From an uncultured Flavobacteriaceae bacterium (lineage in GTDB: Bacteria > Bacteroidota > Bacteroidia > Flavobacteriales > Flavobacteriaceae), in contig CANMSA010000005.1 in NCBI GenBank assembly GCA_947500385.1, forward strand, positions 1-64,000: DNA of 64,000 bases, read 5' to 3'. The notes beneath the pieces are model-generated. The model worked only from the letters and a program-made list of their open reading frames with translations. It was not told the DNA's origin and ran no database searches. Made by a program: the position numbers and the translations under genes. Each line of letters begins with the position of its first letter. Positions within the stretch are counted from its first letter, which is position 1. Below are positions 25,153-33,235 of this stretch, one piece after another.

Positions 25153-25826
25153 ACACCATCGTTTTTTCGTGAAAGGCCTTTCAACAATAACCAAGTCGTA
25201 AAAGACAATTCACCTATTACACTTGTAGTAATTACAATAGCTTCAAAAGAAGATTTAAGGTCGCCATAACTAGCAAAAAATAGTTTTGGTAATCCATCAA
25301 CGGCATAACCCAAAGCCCCTAGAATCAACAAAAAACCTAAGATTCTAGGTATCGTATTCGATTTTGCAACTAAAAAACCAAGTAATAACAAATGCACACC
25401 AAAAAATAGGAGACCAATTGTCCAAAGTGTATCGAAATTAGACAGTAAGTAAATTACACTGGTCTGTATTTCTTCAGGACTTGTTGTTTCAGAAGTAATT
25501 CTATAAACCTTTACGAGTTTAACCAAAGCCATTGTAAAAAACAAGGCGTGCAATCCCCTGAAAAAAGAGGTGATATATGACAATCCTTTATGAATTGGTT
25601 TAGTGATTTTATATAAAGACCATATCAAAAATATATCTGAAATGAGCATGACCAAAAATCCAATCAATCCTTGTCTAAATTGAAAAGAATTATTCATAAC
25701 ATTCAAGGTTGTTCGTTCACTATTATGGATATCTACCAGCGATTCTAGAATTGCAAAATTTGCATAAAAACCAGAAATGAAAATTAAGAGATATGCAGTC
25801 CCCGAAGCTTTAGCCAATGCTTTCAT
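25149..25826 (-). CDS. DUF4386-family membrane protein
   Basis: A 225-residue protein with six membrane segments and the DUF4386 pattern: SGTAYLLIFISGFYANFAIL at the N-terminus, FRQGLIGFLVMLISDIFLIW, YKITKPIHKG and LFFGVHLLLLGFLVAKS. Function unknown. It is transcribed from a TAGTTTTG promoter that mirrors the one of the DoxX-like gene at 25991, and both carry the same operator-like element. Confidence 0.83.
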   Translation of the reverse strand: MKALAKASGTAYLLIFISGFYANFAILESLVDIHNSERTTLNVMNNSFQFRQGLIGFLVMLISDIFLIWSLYKITKPIHKGLSYITSFFRGLHALFFTMALVKLVKVYRITSETTSPEEIQTSVIYLLSNFDTLWTIGLLFFGVHLLLLGFLVAKSNTIPRILGFLLILGALGYAVDGLPKLFFASYGDLKSSFEAIVITTSVIGELSFTTWLLLKGLSRKNDGV

Positions 25827-25851
25827 AGCGTTGTATTTTAAAATGGTACTA

Positions 25852-25968
25852 CAAAACTATTGCGATTTAAAAGGGTATAAATTGACTTTGGTTAAGAAGT
25901 GAAATGAATGAGAAATCGAGTTACTTAACCAAAGTCAATTTTTTTCATAAACTCCTTGCCGACTTTTG
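25852..25968. promoter_or_regulatory. Symmetric divergent promoter with paired operator elements
   Basis: An 18-bp perfect inverted repeat (AAATTGACTTTGGTTAAG at 25879-25896, its complement at 25924-25941) separates the two promoters. The minus-strand -7 box TAGTTTTG is at 25859-25852; the plus-strand box GACTTTTG is at 25961-25968. Each arm is itself an imperfect palindrome TTRAC-N4-GTYAA whose centre is 36.5 bp from the last G of its box. The Crp/Fnr protein at 23624-24205 is the likely regulator. Confidence 0.65.
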
Positions 25969-25990
25969 TGTTTCAATAATTTAAAAAAAT

Positions 25991-26446
25991 ATGAAACCCT
26001 TACTTATACTTTTGGCAAGTTTTGTGATTTCCTTGTTTGTTATCAAAATCACTCACAAGGAATATGATCTTGTATTATCAGGAAGAATCGCAATGTCAAT
26101 AATGTTGGTATTTACAGCAATTGGACATTTTATGTTTGCGAAAGGAATGTCCATGATGATACCAAAATTAATTCCCCATAAAGAGACATTTGTTCATCTA
26201 ACGGGAATATTCGAAATTATACTGGCAACAAGCCTTCTTATACCGCGATTGAAATATATAGCCGGTTGGACACTCATTATTTTTCTTCTGCTGATGTTAC
26301 CTGCCAATATTTATGCTTCAATACATAATGTGAACTATCAAAAAGGAACGTTTGACGGAAATGGTCCTGCCTATTTATGGTTTAGGATTCCGCTACAAAT
26401 GCTATTTGTCGCATGGACCTATTTAAGCACAATCCGATTTCATTAA
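25991..26446 (+). CDS. DoxX-like membrane protein
   Basis: A 151-residue protein with four membrane helices. RIAMSIMLVFTAIGHFMFAKG (split at about 35-55), the ELxxA-like FEIILATSLLIP and LPANIYASIHN motifs are typical of DoxX/DoxD-like proteins, which are linked to quinone or thiosulfate oxidation and redox stress. It is divergent from the DUF4386/MBOAT-like operon and shares its operator element. Confidence 0.8.
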   Translation: MKPLLILLASFVISLFVIKITHKEYDLVLSGRIAMSIMLVFTAIGHFMFAKGMSMMIPKLIPHKETFVHLTGIFEIILATSLLIPRLKYIAGWTLIIFLLLMLPANIYASIHNVNYQKGTFDGNGPAYLWFRIPLQMLFVAWTYLSTIRFH

Positions 26447-26451
26447 AGAAA

Positions 26452-26480
26452 AAAATTGGGGCTAACAACCTATATAACGA
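26452..26480. repeat. R'' end of the last attC-like site of the array
   Basis: GGCTAAC (26460-26466) followed by AACCTATATAACGAATTGC, the standard left arm. No matching R' or ATAGCCGAACC is found downstream, so this is a broken terminal site or the array boundary. Confidence 0.55.
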
Positions 26481-27233
26481 ATTGCTTGTGCAGATGCTGG
26501 GTCGGAATTTTGGTAATCCCTTATATTTCCCCTAGCACTTAGGACTGATGATTCCGGCCGAATTCTGAAATCCAAGGAGATTAACATGAATATTGACCAT
26601 GAGGGATGTTATGGCGAAGGGCTCCACATAATTGCTATAAAAGAAGAAAAAGAAATTTGCATCCTAACAGGTTCTTTCAAAAAGGAGAGGACTTCAAAGT
26701 AGACCACAGGCCGTAGCCCTGAAAATTTCCAAAATGATGGGGCATCCAAAGTTTACAACCCTTCGTTTCCGATAACATCTTCGATAGAAGGGTTACCAGT
26801 ATACCTCCAAATCACTGACAACAGATGATGTCAATACCGAAATCCGTTACAAAAATCGACCTCATCGCTATTCTAAGCACGCACGGGCCATACCTCGAAT
26901 GGCAAATACCCCATAGGGACGCAAAAAGGAGCCATCACCGTTTTAAACGGGCAATGATTTGGTCGGGCAGCGTCAAACAGCATCTGCGCCATTTTGTTTG
27001 GGGAAAAATCACAAACCATCTATCGGGATAACACCCCCTGCCAGCCACCCATAGGGTTGTATTTTCGTCCCGATCAGCAATATGGCCTAAGGCACTTTAT
27101 ATGGATTTTACAGGTGTATTGTTCTTATCCAAGAACTAAACGCACGAAACAATTGGGGGTTTTTGAAGGTTTTGGATACATATAGCTAAAAGACGCAAGT
27201 TGATTTTCAAAACCGTCAGTTCATTACCAATCA
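26481..27233. other. Array boundary region without a recognisable gene
   Basis: About 750 bp between the last attC-like arm and the TonB-receptor gene. GC rises here from the AT-rich array to the backbone level. A 38-codon reading frame at 26586-26702, preceded by AAGGAGAT, and a stop-interrupted stretch around 26835-26915 (RYKNRPHRYSKHARAIPRM) hint at eroded coding sequence. I see no integrase, attI or transposase. Confidence 0.4.
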
Positions 27234-30200
27234 ATGATACAAAGCCAAGTCATGATCAAAAACTACCTGAAGCATCTCTTTTACATAGAAAATCATACAA
27301 TAACCGTTAAAGGAAGCGTTTGTCTTTTTCTTAGTTTAATGATGTCACTGCTGCTTTCGGCCAATTCACCACTCTCCACAAAAAAAGTAAACACCCTCCT
27401 AAAAAGTAGTGCCTTGGCAAAAACACCAGGGAATTCGCAAAAAAATCAACGCGCTTTTGGGAAGGGCATAAGGCCCCTTAACAAGCAGCAAACTCCCCCA
27501 CAGTCCTTACCTAAAAAGCAGTCAAAGGCAACTGATTCCGTTATTCAGAATCAAAGCAAACCCATAAGGCCCATTGGCCAGGCCATTCCTAATTTTCGCC
27601 CTTTAACGATACCGCAAGCAAAAAAAATCAAAGGTCGTATCACCGATGAGCACGGTCAAGGCCTCCAAGAAGTGGTGGTGAGGGTAAAAGGCTCCTCTTT
27701 GGAAACCCTAACAGATGCCGAGGGGAACTTCTCGATCGAAACGCAAAACCCGAAGCAAATCCTGGTAATTTCACACCCTGGGTATATCACGGTCGAAACT
27801 ACTCTTTCAGGATATGATTTCGTAGCCATCATATTGGAAGTAAGCGAACCGCAACCAGAGGATGTTCCCCTTCACAAGCCCCTTGATTTTGCAACGGTTG
27901 GTTCAAGAAACACCCACAAACACTCAACCCAAAATCACTTACCAATAACGATTGTAGACATCACCAAATTGGCCACTTATGGCCCCCAGACGACGGTAAA
28001 TGAAATTCTGAACTATGCCCTACCACTCTTTACCTCTCAACCGCAAACGGCGGCTGGCGGTACGGATCACATAGACCCTATCTCATTAAAAGGCTTGGGA
28101 CCGGATCAGGTCTTGGTACTCATCAATGGTAAAAGAAGGCATACTTCCTCACTTATTCATGTAGAAGGTACGGTAGGAACGGGCAGTGCGGGCACCGATA
28201 TGAATGCCATTCCGGTTGCTTCCATACAACGCATTGAAATACTGCGAGACGATGCCTCGGCACAATACGGATCAGGCGCCACGGCTGGGGTAATCAATAT
28301 TGTACTTAAGGAAGCTACCGGAAAGCTCGATATAACCATAATGGGAGGGGGCAATGTAAGTAAAAACAGCAATCGGTTCTCAGGGGGCAGTGACGGTGAA
28401 AAAGCTCAGTTAAATCTAAACTATGGCCTGCCTTTGGGAGAGAAAGGTGGCTTTATCAATCTTACCGGATCCCTATCTATGCGAAATCCTGCATGGCGAA
28501 ACAACAACTTTACCAATAATATCTTTCAAGGGTATCACGGTGCTGAGCGCCTATTTGCAGAAAATGGAGGAAACATCGCCGCAATGTCTTTGAGCGATTA
28601 CGCGAGTGCCTCACAAGGTCTTTCTTATTTAAGCCAAAATGTAAAAGATGAAATCGCGGCTTTGGATCTCGATGATCCAGATGACCAGCAATCCCTCATA
28701 GAGCTGCTATTTTTTGATGCCGATAGCGATGAGTTGCAAGCAAGAGGATTAACCAGAGCGGATTTTGGATTTAACGTAGGGGCCGCTAAAGTAAGCGAAG
28801 GTCAGTTTTTCACCAATATGTCCTTTCGTTTGGGTGAAACCACCCATTTTTACGGTTTTGGGGGCATCAGTGCTCGCAATGGTCTGGCGTACGGGGAATA
28901 CAGAAGGCCCGCACAGTTAAACGGACGGGCGAACACCTCCCTGTATCCCAATGGTTTTTTACCCAGCATTCATTCCAATATCCTGGACAAATCCCTTGCC
29001 GTAGGAATCAAAAGCATTATAAAAGGGTGGCACATAGACCTGTCCAATACATACGGCCAAAATACCTTTTCGATTTCGGTTGAAAACTCCAGTAATAGTA
29101 GCTTGGAAAGCGCTACCCCTACGAAATTCGATGCAGGTGGATTTGGTTTTTCCCAAAACACCCTCAATTTAGATATCAGCAAATCGATAGAGCGGGTTTT
29201 TAAAGGACTCAATATTGCATTTGGTGCAGCATACAATGTGGAAAGTTATGAAATAAATGCGGGGGACGAAGCCTCTTATACGCGCTATGATGATGATGGA
29301 AACCCCATAACCAATTCCATTCCCGAACAGTTCGCCCGTGCCAATTTTACGGGAACATTCTTACGCGGAGGGTCTCAAGGATATCGAGGTTTTAACCCTA
29401 AAAATGCCATAAATGAAAGCAGAAACAACCTCTCCGCTTATGTAGATATAGAAGCCGATTTGACCAAAAAATGGTTCTTAAGTATTGCTGGGCGCAATGA
29501 GGACTACTCCGATTCGGGAGGTCTTTTTAATTATAAGATTACTTCGCGGTATTCATTTTCAAACAAATTTCTCATACGGGCCTCGACCGGATCTGGTTTT
29601 AGGGCACCGTCCTTGCATCAACGGTTTTACGCCAAAAATGTTCCCGTATTCTTGAATGATCAGGTTTTGGATGGTGGAGTGTTTAATAATGAAAGTGAAA
29701 TCGCGGGCTTGCTAGGATTTGAGAAACTAAAGAACGAGCAATCCAACAGCATAAGCGCCGGGATTTCGGGTACCTTGGGCACCATCACTTATGCGATAGA
29801 CGCCTATCAAACCACCGTGGATAACAGAATCATATTGACCGATAACATTCGGAACAATATCAACGCCGAATTATCCGAAAAATTTGAGGTGGCCAATGTA
29901 TGGAACGCAAATTTCTTCAGCAATGCCTTAGATACCAAATCTACCGGTTTGGACATTCTGCTATCCCACAAGTCACGCGTAAATGACAGCATTCATTTGA
30001 CCAACCATTTTGGCGCGGCCTTTTATAAAACCACCGTGACCCGGACCATGGTTCCAGAATTGATTCAAAACGCCGACAGAAGTATTGCTTTTTTTAACGG
30101 TAGAAATGAAACTTTTTTGACATTGGCGCAACCACGTACCAAATTGAACTTTACCAACGAAATTTCATTTAACCATTGGCACATTATGCTTCGAAATGTG

Positions 30201-30494
30201 TTTTTCGGGGAAGTGGTGGATCCGGACGCTTTCAGTGGCGACGAAACAGCACGGATATCAACGGTAGAAGACAATGCTATTTATGGAGGAAAAATAGTCA
30301 CCGATCTCAGTGTTTCCAAATCATTCGGAAAGCGATTCCTGATGACCTTGGGCGCGAACAACCTATTTGATACCTACCCCACCGAAAACGGACTGGATAC
30401 CACCAACGGTAACCAGTATGTATTTTCCAGACGTACTTCGCAATTCGGATATTCCGGGCGGTTTCTTTTTGCAAGGATGACCTACTCGTTGTAA
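27234..30494 (+). CDS. TonB-dependent outer-membrane receptor with CarboxypepD-like domain
   Basis: A 1086-residue protein. After an N-terminal membrane segment (about 25-45) and an unusual basic, Gln/Pro-rich linker (about 46-125) comes a carboxypeptidase-regulatory-like domain (KGRITDEHGQGLQEVVVRVK, about 128-205), then a plug (PDQVLVLINGKRRHTSS, IEILRDDASAQYGSGATAGV) and a 22-strand-type barrel ending in aromatic residues (LFARMTYSL). No SusD partner lies downstream, so it is not a standard polysaccharide locus; a substrate cannot be assigned. A later start at 27252 is possible. Confidence 0.88.
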   Translation: MIQSQVMIKNYLKHLFYIENHTITVKGSVCLFLSLMMSLLLSANSPLSTKKVNTLLKSSALAKTPGNSQKNQRAFGKGIRPLNKQQTPPQSLPKKQSKATDSVIQNQSKPIRPIGQAIPNFRPLTIPQAKKIKGRITDEHGQGLQEVVVRVKGSSLETLTDAEGNFSIETQNPKQILVISHPGYITVETTLSGYDFVAIILEVSEPQPEDVPLHKPLDFATVGSRNTHKHSTQNHLPITIVDITKLATYGPQTTVNEILNYALPLFTSQPQTAAGGTDHIDPISLKGLGPDQVLVLINGKRRHTSSLIHVEGTVGTGSAGTDMNAIPVASIQRIEILRDDASAQYGSGATAGVINIVLKEATGKLDITIMGGGNVSKNSNRFSGGSDGEKAQLNLNYGLPLGEKGGFINLTGSLSMRNPAWRNNNFTNNIFQGYHGAERLFAENGGNIAAMSLSDYASASQGLSYLSQNVKDEIAALDLDDPDDQQSLIELLFFDADSDELQARGLTRADFGFNVGAAKVSEGQFFTNMSFRLGETTHFYGFGGISARNGLAYGEYRRPAQLNGRANTSLYPNGFLPSIHSNILDKSLAVGIKSIIKGWHIDLSNTYGQNTFSISVENSSNSSLESATPTKFDAGGFGFSQNTLNLDISKSIERVFKGLNIAFGAAYNVESYEINAGDEASYTRYDDDGNPITNSIPEQFARANFTGTFLRGGSQGYRGFNPKNAINESRNNLSAYVDIEADLTKKWFLSIAGRNEDYSDSGGLFNYKITSRYSFSNKFLIRASTGSGFRAPSLHQRFYAKNVPVFLNDQVLDGGVFNNESEIAGLLGFEKLKNEQSNSISAGISGTLGTITYAIDAYQTTVDNRIILTDNIRNNINAELSEKFEVANVWNANFFSNALDTKSTGLDILLSHKSRVNDSIHLTNHFGAAFYKTTVTRTMVPELIQNADRSIAFFNGRNETFLTLAQPRTKLNFTNEISFNHWHIMLRNVFFGEVVDPDAFSGDETARISTVEDNAIYGGKIVTDLSVSKSFGKRFLMTLGANNLFDTYPTENGLDTTNGNQYVFSRRTSQFGYSGRFLFARMTYSL

Positions 30495-30624
30495 CACTGC
30501 TGCAGGTGTTTTTATGAAAAGGTGAAAGAATAATCCACAAGACAAGATGGCCTAGCGGTACACAAATAACGGGTAAACCAAGTGAGGTAAATCGAAACAA
30601 AGCGCATAACAACAGGCCGTTAAT

Positions 30625-32946
30625 TTACTTAGAAAACCATGCGCGCACCGTTTCCTCGGCCCTCTTTTTATTGGGGGTAAAGGCACTGTTCTCCTCTCCG
30701 CGATATTCTAGGTAGGAAGGGAATTTCCACCATAGGATCCCCTCACACCACACAGCGTTTTCAATACCCTCGAAAACAACCTCATAACACAGTTGCTGAT
30801 GCCGGGCGTTGAAACTATCGTCTCCGGCGGCATGCGGACTTTTCCATGGTTGGTCGATGCTACGAAAACCAATCTCGGTAAAAACGATCGGTTTTTTGAA
30901 TTTGTCATAGACCTTGGTAATCTTCGTTTTGACTTTTTCAAAGTTCGCCTTTAAGGCTGCCTTTGTAGGTGCTTCCTCTTTGCTCAAGGGATAATAACAG
31001 TTCAATCCGATAAAATCGAGTTCGTCCCAAAAGCCGACCTGTTCGAATTCTGCGCCCCAATTTGCCGCATAGGTCAATTGCCCCTGGTAAAGGCCTCGAA
31101 TTCCTCTAAACATCTTTCGCCATTCTGCTTCATGGCTCAAGGTAGCCTTGGCAAATTCCACACCCACGCACAAGGCTTCCATCTCATGTATTTCCGCTAG
31201 AAATGCGTAGTGCCTGATCCAACGATAGTAATACTCAAAAAAGGCATCCCAATCCTCCTTATTCAACATTTCAACATCGCCGGGCCAACTATCCCCTGCA
31301 AATATCTGTGGTTTCAACAGCGTGCCTATTCCCATTTTTCTGGCTTCATATACCGAATGCACCAATGCCTCATCGTTTTCGGCCCCTGGATGATCGCTAA
31401 ATCGAAACGGGATCGGACTGTTCTTGTCCTCGATATAACTGTAGGGAACAAGTGCCATCGCATTGCTTCCCAAAGTCTTCATTTTTTGTAATGCTTGGGT
31501 AGCTTTTGTTCCCCCATACCCATTGTATATACTATACCCTTCATGGGCAAAATTAAACCCCTTCAGGTAAGACAGGGCAGGGACTTTGCGTTCCTTTTTA
31601 GGATGTGCCGTTGCATTTTTCAGGAGATAACGCTGCCAAGCGGGCATCAAATTTTGAATCTCCCTGTTGGTGGGGGTCCAACTGGCGTAACGCTTTAAGA
31701 ACGTATCTTTTCCCCAGGTCTCCAACAAAAACCCGACCAAGGTGGCCGATAGACAATCTGTTATCAAAGGGGATTCTATTTCCAGGACCGCCTTGTCCAA
31801 AAGTTCTTTTAACGGGAGCACATTTCCCGATTCAAACAAGCGCGCCGCCCAGTAACGATACCCTTCTCTTTGCCATTTATCTGTAAAATAAATGGGTAAC
31901 CCCCTTGTTAAAGCCACTGTTTTTGAGGCACCGAGCAGGCGATGTATGATAAGTGTATTTTCCTTTTCGATAAAATTATCCAGGTACTTTTCGTTGATAA
32001 TGGTATGAACGGAACCGCTAACGGAATCGAAATGGGCCTGATCGGTATTGTCGGCGATCAGTCCTTTTTCCTCGGCACTTTTATAGATGTGATAACGCAT
32101 CTTGGGCAACTGCACGTTATTACCGGCAAAATCTAAAATAGCCGCGACCGTCCGTTCTATTTCCATGGCAAGCGGAATTGCTTGTTGCGTGGTGATCGCA
32201 TCTTGATAGGAAACAAAATCGAAATGTTTAGAGCTGTGCACCGGGGTATTCCCCTTTGAAAAATCAAAATTGGCCGTCGTATCGATTCGCCAGTCCGCAC
32301 CAAAATTACCCATGACCATTCTCGAATTTCCCTGGTAAATCTCATAATCCATGTTCTGTCGAAAAAATAGGCGGCCATAGTCTTGCACCTTCTGTTCAAA
32401 AACCCTGAAAACATGCTGCTCATTATTTCCGCTTAACAAACTAACGGGCAGCGTATCATTCTTGGGATTCGGATAAAACCCGACCGATAGGTGCGCATCG
32501 GGATCCGCAAATTCCTTGGCGTTGAAGCTAAAAGCGTCTTTTCGAAAATCGAGCGGTATCTGCGCGCTAAACTCCTTTAACAAGGGCATGGCTTCTTGGG
32601 TGCCCACCAAGAACAATACTTTTCCCTTCAGGTCATTTTCGGTAACTTCTGCCACGGTTTTATGGGAGACCGCTATGTTGCGCCATGAATCAGGTTCGGG
32701 ACTAGTATCCAACTCCTCCAAAAGAGTTCGGTATTGTCGGGATAGTACGGTATCAGTAGCACCATATACTACCAACACGGCCCTATCTTGAAAAAAACGC
32801 TGGCGAAGTTGCCTGCGTGTGGGGACGGAGTCGTTCGCTGAAAGTCCCTTTTCATCGTGGGCTTGGGTAGAGGACATGGCGAACATCCCTATTCCCAAGA
32901 TGCAAAGGCCCAATATTACGATCCCTACCAGTCGTTTCGAATTCAT
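30625..32946 (-). CDS. Exported two-domain protein with C-terminal GH113-like TIM barrel
   Basis: A 773-residue protein with an N-terminal hydrophobic anchor (VGIVILGLCILGIGMFAM). Residues about 60-440 look like a helical, peptidase-like accessory region (HRLLGASKTVALTRGLPIYF) without an HExxH motif. Residues about 455-773 form a glycosidase-type barrel: LKGFNFAHEGYS, LKPQIFAGDSWPG, the acid/base candidate in CVGVEFAKAT, LDFIGLNCYYPLS and the nucleophile candidate in VFTEIGFRS, close to GH113/GH5-like mannanases. Convergent with the TonB receptor gene. Substrate not predictable. Confidence 0.7.
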   Translation of the reverse strand: MNSKRLVGIVILGLCILGIGMFAMSSTQAHDEKGLSANDSVPTRRQLRQRFFQDRAVLVVYGATDTVLSRQYRTLLEELDTSPEPDSWRNIAVSHKTVAEVTENDLKGKVLFLVGTQEAMPLLKEFSAQIPLDFRKDAFSFNAKEFADPDAHLSVGFYPNPKNDTLPVSLLSGNNEQHVFRVFEQKVQDYGRLFFRQNMDYEIYQGNSRMVMGNFGADWRIDTTANFDFSKGNTPVHSSKHFDFVSYQDAITTQQAIPLAMEIERTVAAILDFAGNNVQLPKMRYHIYKSAEEKGLIADNTDQAHFDSVSGSVHTIINEKYLDNFIEKENTLIIHRLLGASKTVALTRGLPIYFTDKWQREGYRYWAARLFESGNVLPLKELLDKAVLEIESPLITDCLSATLVGFLLETWGKDTFLKRYASWTPTNREIQNLMPAWQRYLLKNATAHPKKERKVPALSYLKGFNFAHEGYSIYNGYGGTKATQALQKMKTLGSNAMALVPYSYIEDKNSPIPFRFSDHPGAENDEALVHSVYEARKMGIGTLLKPQIFAGDSWPGDVEMLNKEDWDAFFEYYYRWIRHYAFLAEIHEMEALCVGVEFAKATLSHEAEWRKMFRGIRGLYQGQLTYAANWGAEFEQVGFWDELDFIGLNCYYPLSKEEAPTKAALKANFEKVKTKITKVYDKFKKPIVFTEIGFRSIDQPWKSPHAAGDDSFNARHQQLCYEVVFEGIENAVWCEGILWWKFPSYLEYRGEENSAFTPNKKRAEETVRAWFSK

Positions 32947-33235
32947 TTATCGCTCTAAGATCATTTTCACGCAACATCGCCCTCATCGTTTCAAGGATAT
33001 GAAAGTACTGTTTTTTCGGGGATCCTGAACAAGCAAGCTAGTGCTATAAGGGCGGTTCGTATAGGAGGTTATTTAGAAAGCAGGGAATCGCTTTGCCTCC
33101 ATATTTCCGGAAGATGCTCCCCTCAAAACGATTTTATAAAAAAGGACGGTATACGATGTAGGTTTGGGGAGGTACCCTTTCTACGGAGCGGAGCAAGCCC
33201 TATCCATCCCAAACCGGCATACAAGCCTACCCCGA

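Noticed and set aside
24293-26446. Treating the segment as several separate cassettes
   Set aside because: I could find no R'/R'' pair between 23.59 and 26.45 kb, so it is described as one unit even though it holds two divergent operons.
26825-27031. Reading frame of 68 codons (start SIPKSVTKIDLIAILSTHGP)
   Set aside because: No domain pattern, no neighbours that would cotranscribe it and a competing frame with coding-like composition. Left as part of the boundary region.
30494-30520. Terminator after the TonB receptor gene (ACAC..GTGTTTTT)
   Set aside because: The stem is only about five base pairs with a weak T-run, too weak to call.
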